Notes: generated by a model not told the origin, from the sequence alone. Positions 1 to 10,875 are shown, counted from the first letter of the stretch. The stretch is DNA of 64,000 nucleotides from Adiantum capillus-veneris (GCA_014529385.2 CM043950.1:68752935-68816934); one strand, 5' to 3'. Translations and numbers: made by a program.

Positions 1-472
1 GAGCCTGAGCGTGAGCTTGGGCTTGGGTGTGGGGGATATTCCCGATCTCGATCCTATCTTTAAAATTTTACTTTTAATTTAATTTAATTTTATTAATTTT
101 TTTGTTGGGATAAGGGCGCCGCGGCCGCGCTGTGTGAGCAAGCACACACCTCTAACCTACCTACTTACAACTAATAGAGCTATTGTTACACACTAACACA
201 CTACTACAACAACTCATTAGATAACAAAACTACTTACTGTACTTTATACATAACTAACATTATGGATCTACTACCTTAATTAACACCTATCACAGAGAAA
301 ACACCTTATGAACAGAAAAAACAAAGTAACTTTCAATACCTTATTAACAAACAATACACAACAGCAAAACAAACTCTTTCTCAACACACACACCTTCCTT
401 CTCTACCTTTCCTATGTTTCAAAATGCACCACAAAGTACCATAGAGTGCTACTCAAGCTTAATGCAAGGCAT

Positions 473-490
473 TTCCCGACAGCGGCGCCA
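473..490 (-). promoter_or_regulatory. Degenerate primer-binding site for tRNA-Asp
   Basis: The 18 bases next to the LTR match the site of the complete element (13487-13504) at 15 of 18 positions. The three differences are all transitions (positions 2, 7 and 10 of the plus-strand 18-mer). Location directly beside the LTR supports the call. Confidence 0.75.
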
Positions 491-494
491 AAAA

Positions 495-733
495 TGTACA
501 CGTCTGTCGCACGTGTCAATGCAAGGGACTTGCCGATACACTGTGTGTGAGCCACAAATGGCTCCAAGCACACAACTAGACTAATCTGGCAAGCTCAAGA
601 GAGCAAGGGTGTGTCACTGACCGCCCTACGCTCGCCTTCGTGGAGGATTCCTCGCCGCGAAGAAGAAGGAGCCGCCGTTACGCCTCGTTCAACCGCTTTG
701 CTGCCGCCGTGCCGTTGTCGCAATGCTCGATCA

Positions 734-815
<82 letters not shown>

Positions 816-1101
816 GAGATGAAGAAGAAGAAGATGGAGATGGAGCAAGAGCACTCTTCAATTGCACAAATGAAAGAATGAGTGATTTTTAGGTTAAGGT
901 GAATTTTATATTAGCTCGCCCATTCACACTTGGATGCCCATGCTTAGCCAACTAACCCTTGAATGTTCCAGTTAGAGTGCACCTCTCATCGGCAATCACT
1001 CTACCCTTTTCCTATTGGACCGACAAGCCCGGTACCTGACTCTACCAAATAAATAATACGGCGTCTATTGTAGGCGATAGGAATGTGCGCGAGGGTTAAC
1101 A
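495..1101 (-). repeat. LTR of G1 copy A
   Basis: The LTR is about 607 bp and starts on the minus strand with TGTTAACC, like the two 596-bp LTRs at 5316-5911 and 13509-14104. The extra length comes mainly from an expanded (TC)n(AC)n tract at 731-813. Most other differences are transitions. Only this LTR is in the window, so age cannot be estimated from an LTR pair. Confidence 0.88.
731..813. repeat. Compound (TC)n(AC)n microsatellite inside the LTR
   Basis: About 28 bp of TC repeat is followed by about 55 bp of AC repeat. The other two LTRs of this family have only short interrupted TC and CACACA at the same place, so the tract expanded after insertion of this copy. Confidence 0.95.
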
Positions 1102-1295
1102 CCGCATATCGCTTCCTATGGTATTTCTTATTGTTTCCTCACGATGCGATAGGGGGCACTTCCAGACTGTGAGAGGATGTCCTATCGCATCCTGCGGTAT
1201 TTTTCAGTCTCCCTTACAACGCGATAGCGTGCTCTTCCAAACTGTGGTAAGTACTCTTATTGCATTGTTCGGGATATTTTAGGAGTCCCTTGAAC
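1102..1295. repeat. Imperfect tandem repeat, about 75-bp unit
   Basis: Two and a half imperfect units follow one another. Each holds a GCGATA-type core, then 'cttccagactgtg' or 'cttccaaactgtg', then a 'cctatcgcat' or 'tcttattgcatt' segment and 'gcggtattttt' or 'gggatatttta'. The array sits between the LTR and the CENH3-like frame, so it could be promoter DNA of that gene or the end of a DNA transposon. I found no inverted partner near 5.0-5.3 kb or 14.1 kb. Confidence 0.6.
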
Positions 1296-1357
1296 TTTCG
1301 GTGGGCTTTGTTTTTACTAATTTTGTGGCAAAGAACAAAGCACTTTCCGACCATCAA

Positions 1358-1813
1358 ATGGCAAGGACAAAGCAAACAGAAAGAAAAGTTTACCAAGCTC
1401 CAACAGATTCATAGAAAGATGATGATGACAACCAGGAAGAATTGGTTGGGAAGAAAGAAGAGAAACCACCTACACAACCTCGCCAGAGGGCTACTGCTAG
1501 GAAGAGATTGAATTATCAAGTCAAATCTCCAAGGGAGATAAGAAAAGCACAAAAGTCTACTTGTCTTCTTATTCCAAAGCTACCCTTCATGAGAGTTGTC
1601 AAAGAAATATCAGATAGACTCGTGAGCATGTTGAATATCAAAACCTTTGTTTTAGTAAGGTGGCAATCTCAAGCTTTGATGTGCCTTCAGAAGGCTACTG
1701 AGGATTTTCTTATTGACTTTATGAATGATAGCTACATTGCAGCTGCATTTGCTCACATGGTCACACTGATGAGCAAAGATTTTGTGCTTGTGTCAAGGCT
1801 GATACAAGTTTGA
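1358..1813 (+). pseudogene. CENH3-like histone H3 variant, interrupted
   Basis: The frame begins MARTKQTERK, close to the H3/CENH3 N-terminus, and meets a TAG at codon 19 (1412-1414). It then stays open for 132 codons. The open part contains a histone H3 fold: PREIRKAQKSTCLLIPKLPF (alpha-N region), then RWQSQALMCLQKATEDFL (helix 2), then AHMVTLMSKDFVLVSRL (helix 3). W after R before helix 2 and TLM.KDF resemble plant CENH3 more than canonical H3. About seven to eight extra residues lie between the alpha-N helix and helix 1. CENH3 replaces H3 in centromeric nucleosomes. No intron is visible within the histone fold. The stop codon, odd loop and missing basic C-terminus suggest a relic or a divergent domain, not a working centromeric histone. 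The frame overlaps the start of the next open frame by about 10 bases. Confidence 0.72.
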
Positions 1814-3563
1814 TAAGGCTCTTGAGATTATTCCTAGTGAGGATCTTAGGGCCTTCCAAATTTTAAATATTTCTCCTTCCAGGCAGCAGAAGAATTCAGG
1901 GGTTGTCATTGAAGATGTTACACATCAGTATGATACAAGAAAGGCCCAGGATATCAAAGCAGGCAAGGAGGTTGAGAGGGAGCAAGACATGATGTCAGAG
2001 GATGCTATCCTTACAGAGCAAGCAAAAATTTTAAGAGCATCTAACTCTCTCCTTTATGAAAAAGTGACAGGCCAAATGGTTGTAGATGTCTCCATGTGTG
2101 GGGATAATGAGGTGTACCTTGACATATTCCCTCAAGACACAAGTATGCTTGTAAACCCCAACATTGAGCTTGGGGATACTGTGCTCTTTATCTGTCTCAG
2201 GTATGCGTTGCTTCTTTGCTAATTAATGCATGTGCGCCTACAAGGGCCTCATTGGGGGATGTTTTTTCTTTGACTTCAGGTGTCTTATAAGAGATCTTCC
2301 AAAGGCTATAACTGTGAAAATTTCCATACTTGATCCTCTAGTGACACAGTGTCTATTTAACAAGAAAGGAAGACTTTCAAGTTTTTTTGAAGATTTTGAC
2401 ATGCTGACCTGCAATTACATATTATACCCCTATGTTGAAGGGTGAATTTTAAATCCTAACAATTTATAATATTCTATGGTATTCTTAGCTAATTGTTATA
2501 TTTTGTAGAGGACATTGGAGTCTTATTATCTTCAATCTTTTGGAGAAAGATATGATATTTATGAATTCATTGTTAAGTATCCATGGGAGAAGTAAACTGT
2601 AAGTATAAAGTAAGATGTATGCTTGATGGCCCATTGTTTTCTATTAGTAGCTTTTTGATTGATGTCTTCTTGTAGTGCTGCCAAACTTATAGTTGGTCAC
2701 CTGAGTACCACAAATAATGATTACAATAGAAGGTTTCAAGTACTACAATCAAAAAGTGCCTTTACAAACAGACTCAACATCTGGTGGATGGAGGGTGCTT
2801 GCCAATGCATGGAGATATCTTGAGTCAAGGTGCAGGATGACTACACTCACTGTAAGTGTGTATCTCATGTGCCATTGATTTGTTTTGACTTCCTATATAT
2901 GTACTCATGTCCTTTATTTTCTTTTTCTATTTGTTGCAGTTGCATGAATATCTAGAGTCTTGGGTTACTTGGGTGAGAGAGAAGGCTGTTTCTATGGTTT
3001 TGGAAAGATCAATACACCCAAATGATCCAGAGCCTCCTATGGCACCAACTACAAATGAAGAAGAGTATCATTTGTCACCAAAGAAAGGTAAAGCCACCAA
3101 GGGTTTGAATGCAAAGAAAAGGGATCACAAGAAGAAGAGTCCTGCAAAGAAGATCCATACAAAGAAAAGCCTTACAAAGAAAAGTCCTACAAAGAAGAGC
3201 CATACCAAGAGGAAGAGCCCCACCAAGAAGAAGAGCCCTGCAAAAAGAAAAGTAGATACAAAGGGCCATCCATTCCACTCACCATTCAAATTCAAGGTTC
3301 AAAAGCGTCGTTCAGCTAAGAACAGTAAGGGAGAGGCACCTAACTCACCTTTCAAGCTACCATTCATGTTGGCAAAGAAGGTTGCCAAGTCACCCAAGCC
3401 AACCACTCCTCAGGAGCCCAAAGCACCAACCCCTGCCAAATCCCCCGTGCCAAGCCTTGAGGAGCCCAAGTCACCACCACCCCCTCCTGAACACAAAAGA
3501 AAAATGGTCTCTGAGGATGCAGAATCCTCTCAGGCAAAAAGAAAAGTGGAGTTTCATGATTGA
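1803..3563 (+). pseudogene. Ulp1/C48-like cysteine-protease homologue with lysine-rich KSP tail, multi-exon
   Basis: Five exons join in frame by GT-AG introns: about 1803-2200, 2280-2441, 2511-2598, 2676-2851 and 2940-3563. The first ATG in frame is at 1989. Exons 2-4 give a Ulp1-type core: DFDMLTCNYILYPYVEG, HWSLIIFNLLEKDMIFMNSL and KVPLQTDSTSGGWRVLA. Ulp1 enzymes cut SUMO-like tags using His, Asp, Gln and Cys. Here His (HW) and Gln remain, but the usual Asp is Asn (MNSL) and the Cys position reads Ser (TSGG). One reading-frame break lies inside exon 4. The last exon codes for a basic, proline-rich tail with many KKSPTKK-type repeats like linker histone H1. It is probably inactive as a protease. 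Plant transposons often carry Ulp1 domains, so a mobile origin is possible. Confidence 0.55.
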
Positions 3564-3794
3564 TTACTCCACAAAAGTTATGTACACTTTTGTTCATTTT
3601 GTCCATATGAACATATACCCTTTGGTGGTTCATGATTTTGTACTTCAAATACTTAATATCAATGATTCAATTCTTAAATGTGTATCATTGTGTAATGTCA
3701 GTTTAAAAAAACATAAATAATGTTTGCAATAAGGTCTATAGAAAAGACAAATATATTTGCAAAATGCAATGATTATAATATTGAACTTTTTTTT

Positions 3795-5046
3795 TCAGGT
3801 CCTTGCAAGTGGCTCAAATACAACTCTTTTTGGGGGAAGGCATGTGATGCAAGAGGTTGAACTCTCCATCCTTGTGCTCACCACATCTCCATCCACTTTG
3901 AATCTATACTCAGGAGATGTTTCATCAAGAAACTCAAGAGATTCTCTAACATCCTGTAGTCTCCAATTTGTTGTTACTATAAGGCTTCTATGCTCAGTGT
4001 GTGGATGGACTGTGATCTTTAGTTCAAACTCTGGACAATTTTCCTTAGAGTCGAGAGGAACCCAAATACTTGATTTGCTTCTCCATGTCCTATAGTCATA
4101 GCCGAGAACTAATGATTGATGACATAATTGATATGAGATACACATAGAATTTGGGCTTACTCTACAACTAGTATTATCGCCAATATGGAAAGTTTTTTTG
4201 GTACTCCAGCCATCTCCAAGTACATTATCCAGTTCAGCCATAGAAAGTCTTCTATAAAGCCACATCGTCTTTGTCCTCTGCAAGTCCATTGTTTTGAAAC
4301 ATGCCACAAAGACATGTATAGGCAAGAACCATTGAACTTTAATCCTTCTTGATATCCTGCCGCGTGACATAGCTTTAAGGATGTCTTCTTTTATCTTTGA
4401 TTTAAAGCTTGATATAGTACATGCATCAGGAGCTTCCCAGTCAAGTGAACTTATGGTGGGAACGGGTAACTGATGTAGTTCTCCGTATGCACCTTCTCGT
4501 GATGGAACCTTGTATTCTGCAAAATAGACAAACAAATCCATTGTTTTGTAAAAAGAAAGTGGCTTGTCAGCATATATAGCATTTGCAATCCCTTTATGCA
4601 TTGCTTTGTTTGAATGTCCCACTTAGGCTGCCATTCCACAGCTGTTGAAGGAAATATATCTGAAATAAAATCAAAAAATGAGAAAAAACAATAGAAGAAT
4701 GAAAAATTCATTGTATCAAATAGAATTTTTTTTTTTACTTACAGTAAGAATGCAGTGTGGGATGCTCATCCAAGTCTAACAACATATCCTTGGCCATGTA
4801 CACATGTTGAACCTTAGCCAGCCAGCCATTGTCGGTCACTTTAAAACCAAGAACACGACCTTTCCAATGGTTTTTTACTTTATCACGTTTAGTTCTCTTC
4901 ACTCTGTGTACACCTTTGCATGAAGGAAGCATTGTTACCCAGTCATTCACACAAAAAGATATGGGTTTCCAAAGATCATCCTCTCTAATGTTATGAAAGT
5001 CACAAGAAGTTATGTTATGTGAAAGGCGACATGCAGAAGACGCCAT
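3795..5046 (-). pseudogene. Two-exon gene of unknown function, convergent to the Ulp1-like gene
   Basis: Exon 1 (5046-4743) encodes about 101 residues beginning MASSACRLSHN and ends at a strong donor (T/GTAAGT). Exon 2 probably starts at 4659 after TTTTATTTCAG and holds an open stretch of 275 codons (4622-3795). The exon-2 frame has a TAA just before this stretch and does not follow cleanly from exon 1, so the gene looks broken or is spliced differently. I do not recognise the family. The C-terminal 100 residues (EFELKITVHPHT, then TTNWRLQDVRESLEFLDE, then EYRFKVDGDVVS) could form a ubiquitin-like beta-grasp, which is only a guess from pattern. Its 3' end lies about 230 bp from that of the Ulp1-like gene. 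Flanking DNA at 5047-5315 shows no other gene. Confidence 0.4.
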
Positions 5047-5310
5047 GTAAACTCAGAGATTAGAAAAGAAAGAGAAAATACAGAGACGGTAAGACAAACC
5101 TCTCACAAAATAGAGGGAAAGTGAAAAGGTGATTTTTCATTAATAGTCTTATTTTTAGAGCCTTCTCGTATCTTTTGACAGAGATTTTGTGAAATATAAA
5201 ATAGAATAAAAGATGAGACTTCATTACTTTGGGCCGCAAATTTAATGAGCTTACTCGCCGAAAGCACCTAAATATAGCAGTTTCAGCCTTATGATCAAGA
5301 CATTTAGCCG

Positions 5311-5315
5311 CTCTC
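5311..5315. repeat. Target-site duplication, left copy (CTCTC)
   Basis: CTCTC immediately precedes the first base of the left LTR and is repeated exactly after the right LTR at 14105-14109, as expected for retrotransposon integration. Confidence 0.9.
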
Positions 5316-5911
5316 TGTGTGCGTATGTCGCACGTGTCAATGCAAGGAACTTGCCGATACACCGTATGCAAGCCACAAATGGCTCCAAGCACACAACAAG
5401 CCTAAACTAGTAAGCTCAAAGAAGGCGATGGTGTGTCACTCACCGCTCTACGCTTGCTTCGTGGAGGATTCCTCGCCGCGAAGAAGAAGGAGACGCTGCT
5501 ACACCGCGCTCAACCGCTTCACCGCCGTCGTGCCTTCGTAATGCTCGATCGCCCACACACTCCCTCTCTCTCCCTCTCTCACTCTCTCACACACAAAGAG
5601 ATGAAGAAGAAGAAGAAGGAGATGGAGCAAGAGCACTCTTCAATTGCACAAATGAGAGAATGAGTGAATTTTAGGTTTAGTTGACTTTTATATGAGCTCT
5701 CCCCATTCACACTTGGGCGCCCATGCTTAGCCAACTAATCCCTTGAATGTTCCAGTTAGAGTGCGCCTCTCATCGGCGATCACTCTTACCCTTTTCCTAT
5801 TGGACCGACAAGCCCGGTACCTGACTCTACCAAATAAATAATACAATGTCTGCCATAGGTTACAACGTTCGTCGTAGGTGATAGGGTGTCCGTGAGCCGT
5901 GAGGGTTAACA
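5316..5911 (-). repeat. 3' LTR of the complete G1 element
   Basis: 596 bp, bounded on the minus strand by TGTTAACC at 5911 and ending at 5316. It aligns end to end with 13509-14104 without gaps. A TATAAAAG box lies on the minus strand at 5685-5692. Confidence 0.95.
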
Positions 5912-5925
5912 TGCTCCCCTTCTTG
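5912..5925 (-). promoter_or_regulatory. Polypurine tract
   Basis: Minus-strand sequence AAGAAGGGGAGCA lies directly before the TGTTAACC start of the 3' LTR. This is the expected place and composition for the plus-strand DNA primer of an LTR retrotransposon. Confidence 0.85.
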
Positions 5926-7397
5926 ATGTAGATTCCGTCCTCGGAAGCTATTGAGTTGAATCTCGTTCCTCGTGGTGGAAGAGCATTTGAGATGAATGTC
6001 CTTAGCCTTCTTCAGTCACTGCCAAATCAAACAACATTGGCATAGTAATTGCATTCTCATAAGCGATTAAAAAGCATATGCAGTTTTAGGCAGACAAATT
6101 GATCGGTAACAGAATTTTAAATAATTTTTCAGCAATAAACATGAAATTGCAATATAATAAAATGCATAAACAGATGTAAAGGTAAAAAATTAAACAAGTC
6201 TGGGTCGCTAATTTAATGGTCGAAAGGCACTAGAGATCGACTATTAATACCATGGGTAAGCTTCTTTATTTTCTCTAGTCAATTAAGTTGTTTAATTGCG
6301 AGAGCCAAGTATTTCATGTTCGAGGGCTAACTAGAGGCTATACCTAGAAGACCTTGTAGTTAAGCTACGATAAAAGGAATTTCTCATGAAATCATCGCTT
6401 GACTGATTACCTTTTCTTTGACCCCCCAAAGTCTTTTCACAGTGATTCAATTTTGATGTGTGTGCTTATTTTGTATGCCTTGGGTTTTTTGCTTTTCAAA
6501 GAAAAGCGCCCACACTGGGAACCTCTAGGGCTCTAGTACCATAGGCGATACATGTGAGTGAAGTACCCAATCAAGCTGAGATTTCTCTTCCAGCTTAAGA
6601 TTTTACATTGTGGCACTTTGATTTTTTGTTTGTTCGTTTAATTTTGTAACTTTGGGGGGTCATATAACACTGTTACACCTCCCCAGGCTCATCACACTAG
6701 TAAACTCCCTTTATAATACTTAAGCTAAAGGTCAATAGGGTCAAGCTCACTAGAAAGCCCTAGTACATTTCACACAATGCTGCCTAAATCGGATTAAGAA
6801 CCTAAGTAACAATTGATTATTAGGAAGGCATTCCCCATGGTATTAAGAGAAGATCTCTAACACCTAACTTGGTCAAACTAGCTTAGTCGAACTTGCTTGA
6901 TTTTTAAACCTAGACAAGTGATTATGACAAAAAATTACATTGAATTAAATGTTTGTTACTAAGCAAATGTGCTGGATATTATGCTACCAATCACAATCAA
7001 AGAAGACAATCATAGATAAGGGGCAATGCTAATGGACAAGAAACACCTGTTTGTGTCGATGGTCGCGCTTGATTTGAAGTGGATGAGAGAAAGATTCCAT
7101 GAAGGTCCAAATCCTGACCACAGAAACACGCTCGTGTACACACTAGGAAACACAAGGAATACCTCTAGGAGGCACATCAGTGGGAAAAAAGAACTTTGCT
7201 AATCACTCAACTCTAAAACAAAAACACTTCTATCATACTAATTCTACCTACCCTCCATCACTCGAGTGATGAGGATCAAAGGTGTTTTATGGCATAGGTT
7301 TCTGTTTCAGTGTACCGGATGCGAATGTGTAGGTTTGAGTCAATGTTTTGACTTTTATTGTGCATATTCGTTTGCTAATTGCTCTTGCTCTTTATTT
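5926..7397 (-). other. Non-coding 3' region of G1
   Basis: About 1.5 kb between the end of the coding region and the 3' LTR. No reading frame of note occurs on either strand. It is unique to G1 within this window; the relative G2 has pol in the corresponding interval. Confidence 0.7.
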
Positions 7398-9759
7398 TTA
7401 TTTTTTTTGTGAGTATAAGGCTATATATATACATTCCCTAAGATTGGGAGATTGAGAGGTCAGGGAGGAAGGTTGAGAGGGAAGCAAGTGAAGGATGATT
7501 GTCAGCAACATTCCCCCCCTCCTTGGGTAGATCATATAGTTTGAAATGTGCTCGTCACCCTTTGAAACCAATTGTTCCAAGGCGATAATAGGTGAGCATT
7601 TTTGCCAGTAGTTTTCTATTACCTTAGGTGCCTCATCGAGTTGCAAGGGTGGTAAGGTACTCTCCCAGGATCGAACTTGAAGTGGTTCATTAGGTGATTC
7701 TTGAACACTGGGAGGTGTGGATTCCTTTGTAGCTTTATGGAGGTCCACTATTGTAGGTTGACGATGTGGAGAAGCTTTTATCTCTATGGATGCATTACAT
7801 GAGGAGCTAGAACCTTCATGGGACTCCCCCCTTGTTGAGCTAGGTGGAACAATTTGTTCTTTCTTTGGTACCCAAATTAGCTCTGGAACGGGTGTGTAGC
7901 ATTCTGTGATTTTTTTTATTTCCGCGATCATTGATTCGTTTTGGAGCTACATGATTGGGCTCGCATGGGTCAGGAGACAGGTAAGAACACAATCTACGTT
8001 TTGGCACCCAGATTTGATCATTTCCTTGATAGTAGCCTTGGGATGCCAATAGTCGTTTAGGAATCCAGCGCCATGTTTCCTTACATTTCTTGGAGCGAGT
8101 GGAACGTTTCTTACAAGGCTTCTGTTTTTCAGCACTAGCCATGGTCGCTAAAGAAGCTTTAGGGACCCACTTGTATGTTTTCTTCGCTATATTAGGATGA
8201 GTCTTGTCAGAAGCTATATGCATTGCTTGTAGCATATTTAAGGGTACGGGCATTTCATCCCCCTCATGTGTTACCCAGGTCGTCCCCCCATTTCCCCAAG
8301 TGTCTATGGTTGCTGCTAGGTGGACCCAATCCACATTGTCCGACTCAGTCATCCCAGGTAGTACATCCATATAAGGAGAATCTTCCCCAACATCAGTGTC
8401 CGCTTTACACGTATAACAATACTGCAATGGGGCCGAGTGAACTGTGGTGTCAGATCTATGATCAATTATAAACCTGTTTTCTAGAGGATGTGCTCGACCC
8501 GTCACAAGATCCACTCGAATGACAGAATCTTGGAACTGCAAGTAGACATGGTTTTTAGACCAGTCATTCACCATTTTTGCTTCCCTCATGAAAGGACGTC
8601 CTAAGATCATCTCCGATGCCATAGTGTGTTTGGAGAAATCCATAACAATAAAGGTAATCCTTATTTTATGTCCAAAGACCTTGATCTTGAGATCTTCTCG
8701 CATCCCAATAGGTTTAACAATAGACCCATTGACCATCTTCACTACTATGGTTGTGGTTGCAAGGTGAGGTCTTCCCATAGTTTCCCAGCAATTTTTAGTC
8801 ACAATGCTAACCCCAGCGCCACCATCAAGGATTCCCTTCATAGTTAATCCCTTAGTAGTGATTGGTATAGTCGCATTAGATTCATCACCCTCAAAGTATT
8901 GTCCCAACTTGTTAACATGTATTTCTATAACAAGGTTCTCATCTAAGTTGGGTTGTGGATCTAAGTGTTCCTCCTCTATTGGCATCTCCCCAGCTCCATC
9001 CATCTGTGCAAATTGTGGTAGCCCAAACTTCAGTTCTCCATTGAGGAAGGCTCGAAGGGCTGAGACTAGCTCGGGGTCTTTATATAGTTTGGACATGACG
9101 GTGGTTCTAACTTCTGAAGACATGAAATCCATCAATTTGGCAATGTTTAATGGAACCTTTTGGCCTTGAGTCCCTTGACGTGGGGAAGATGGGATCTCCA
9201 TTTCTTCGATAGGATCAGGTAGTCCCTCTGTAAACATTCTTTCCATCAAGAAGTGAGTACGCCCACTTTCCCATGACTTTAAGTCACTTTCTTCTTGGAT
9301 GACACTAGGTATGTCCAAGGGTCTATGGACTTGGTGAGGTTGTTGTTGCGTAGGAAACACGGTGTCTGTAATCTGGATCGTCCTAGGTGCTGGTTCTAGA
9401 TCCCTTTGGGTATCTTCTACCAAACTCCTTAATTGCTTGACTCGCTCAATCTCCTCTGTAGGGTTTGGGTAAGTTCCTATCTTCTTTTTGGATCCTGGCC
9501 ATTGTGGCTCATGAAGATCTTCCTTGTTGGTTTCTATGTTAGTGGTCGTTTTGGTCTCCATGGTTTCACCTGAATCAGAATCTTCTTCAGCGTCGTTCAT
9601 ATATACGGGGTCATCACCAGTCCCTATGTTGGTCTTTGAACAGGGGTCTGACTTCGTTGCTTTTTGCAATCTCTTTCTTCGTGTTTTCTTCTTTTTCTGA
9701 GATTGGGAAATTGATGCCGTGTCTCTTTCCTCAAGAATATAATTTTGTTTTTGGAGCAT
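7398..9759 (-). pseudogene. G1 aspartic protease and unique WVPK-repeat tail
   Basis: A 639-codon frame (9759-7840) carries a retroviral-type aspartic protease: MKGILDGGAGVSIVTKN near 8800-8850 gives the catalytic D-G-G-A, and EMILGRPFMREAKMV near 8590 gives the later hydrophobic-G-R motif. The relative G2 is similar until VPLNM..AMHIA (about 8215). After that G1 has its own tail with four spaced motifs: KWVPKASLA, RWIPKRLLAS, IWVPKRRLCS and IWVPKKEQ. A frameshift near 7900 moves the coding sequence into an overlapping frame that ends at 7398. Protease would process Gag in the virus-like particle. The function of the tail is unknown; it is rich in basic residues before the shift and in serine and proline after it. 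Confidence 0.82.
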
Positions 9760-9762
9760 CGA

Positions 9763-10875
9763 TCATGTGAGTACGTTTACTGGTACCACGGGTGTACTTG
9801 GTGATGGCTCCTTGGTAACTTCAATCAAGTTTAATGGCACGATCTTCGGTGCATTTGGATTATTTGGACATTGGGCAATCAAATGATCTATGCCACATTG
9901 ATTACACATGAGTATCGGCATTGTAGACGTGCTCGCTTGATTGGTTTGCATTAGTGTGGCATTCTTTTGTAGCCTGATAGGACACTTGGCTACACGATGT
10001 GGACCTCCACACTCATAGCATTGAAGAGGTGGTCTCTTAGCGGTGTAATTGATATTTTGGCCTCTTGCCGCAAGAGCAGCTACTTGATATACAAGTTTGA
10101 CTTGTCCCCAATAGTCCTCCATGTAGTATTGTGGACTTTCTTTAAGTACATCCATCCCATAGGCGATATTAGGATCTATATCTTCCTCATAGCCTTCCAA
10201 ACAAGAAATAGATGACTCACAACCCACTTGATTCACAGAAGTGATTCTAGGATGTGGTGGTTGCGGTCCTAGCACTGGAGGTGGTAAGGGTGTTGTTTGA
10301 ACAACATTTTGGGCCCTAGGGACCATGTGTTGTGCTGTTTGTTCAAGAGGTGGGGCCGGCATCAATGCAGGCACTCGAGGTGTGTCTGTCCATGCTAAGG
10401 TTGGTCTATTGACCATCGCGCGCTTAAATACTATGCAATCCTTAGCTTGATGACCATACCTTCCACATGCATTGCAGTTCCCATTGAATTTTACTCTAAA
10501 AGTAGGGCATTCACTGGTACCATGCGGTCCATAGCATACTGAGCACCATTGTTGCTCCCTTCTTGGATACATATGATTGTTTTGCGGAGCACGATTGTCT
10601 CTAAGACTCTCTTGAATAGCCTTGGTGAGATCTGCTAAAGTCATTTCAGATATCTTTGGCTTCTTAGCAATAGGCTTTAGGGTCATTGGCTGATGCCCTG
10701 ATGCTTGCGAGCTAATAGATTTAGTCTCAACAGACACTCTTTCTCCTTGAATCATTAAATTATCCTCCAATTGGATCGCATTGGTGGTGTCTGCTTCCCA
10801 AGTGGTGATACCTCTAATGACTAGGCCATTGTAGATATCCTCATGTCGTAACCCCCTAATGAATCTATCAAGCAA
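9763..10875 (-). pseudogene. G1 Gag, nucleocapsid part with four zinc knuckles
   Basis: A 370-codon frame continues Gag. It contains four Cys-His knuckles: CSVCYGPHGTSEC, CNACGRYGHQAKDC, CYECGGPHRVAKC and CNQCGIDHLIAQC. Only the second has the usual C-x2-C-x4-H-x4-C spacing; the others have three residues before His. The frame ends in a TGA at 9763-9765. At the matching place G2 reads CGA, so Gag and protease were originally one frame and a CpG transition split them here. A frameshift near 10880 separates it from the upstream Gag frame. The knuckles would bind element RNA for packaging. Confidence 0.85.

Larger units (their letters stand above)
1..1101 (-). mobile_element. Ty3-type LTR retrotransposon (family G1), copy A, 5' end only
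   Basis: This segment matches the 5' end of the complete element at 5316-14104. Positions 1-494 correspond to its untranslated leader (the GC-rich 'gcgtgagcttgggcttggg' stretch recurs near 13005), and 495-1101 is the LTR. On the minus strand the order is LTR, primer site, leader, so the coding part would lie left of the window. Members of this family encode Gag and protease. The copy is older than the complete one: its primer site has three changes and its LTR has gained a long CA run. No coding sequence of this copy is inside the window. Confidence 0.88.

Noticed and set aside
611-892. Open frames over the LTR with a Thr-His repeat
   Set aside because: Translation of the CA microsatellite inside a G1 LTR; similar frames at 5433-5663 and 13626-13856 are LTR sequence.
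3075-3278. Minus-strand frame rich in Leu and Phe
   Set aside because: Complement of the KSP-repeat exon of the Ulp1-like gene.
1102-5310. Calling the whole island a Mutator-like transposon with a captured Ulp1 domain
   Set aside because: The tandem repeat at the left is suggestive, but I found no inverted right end, no target duplication and no transposase.
8223-9169. Plus-strand frames opposite the G1 protease, and others at 11133-12542
   Set aside because: Antisense shadows without motifs; the minus frames carry the recognised domains.
10429-10600. CRISPR-like spacing of Cys-His repeats in DNA
   Set aside because: The repeats are protein-level zinc knuckles, not identical DNA repeats; CRISPR arrays are not expected in a plant nucleus.
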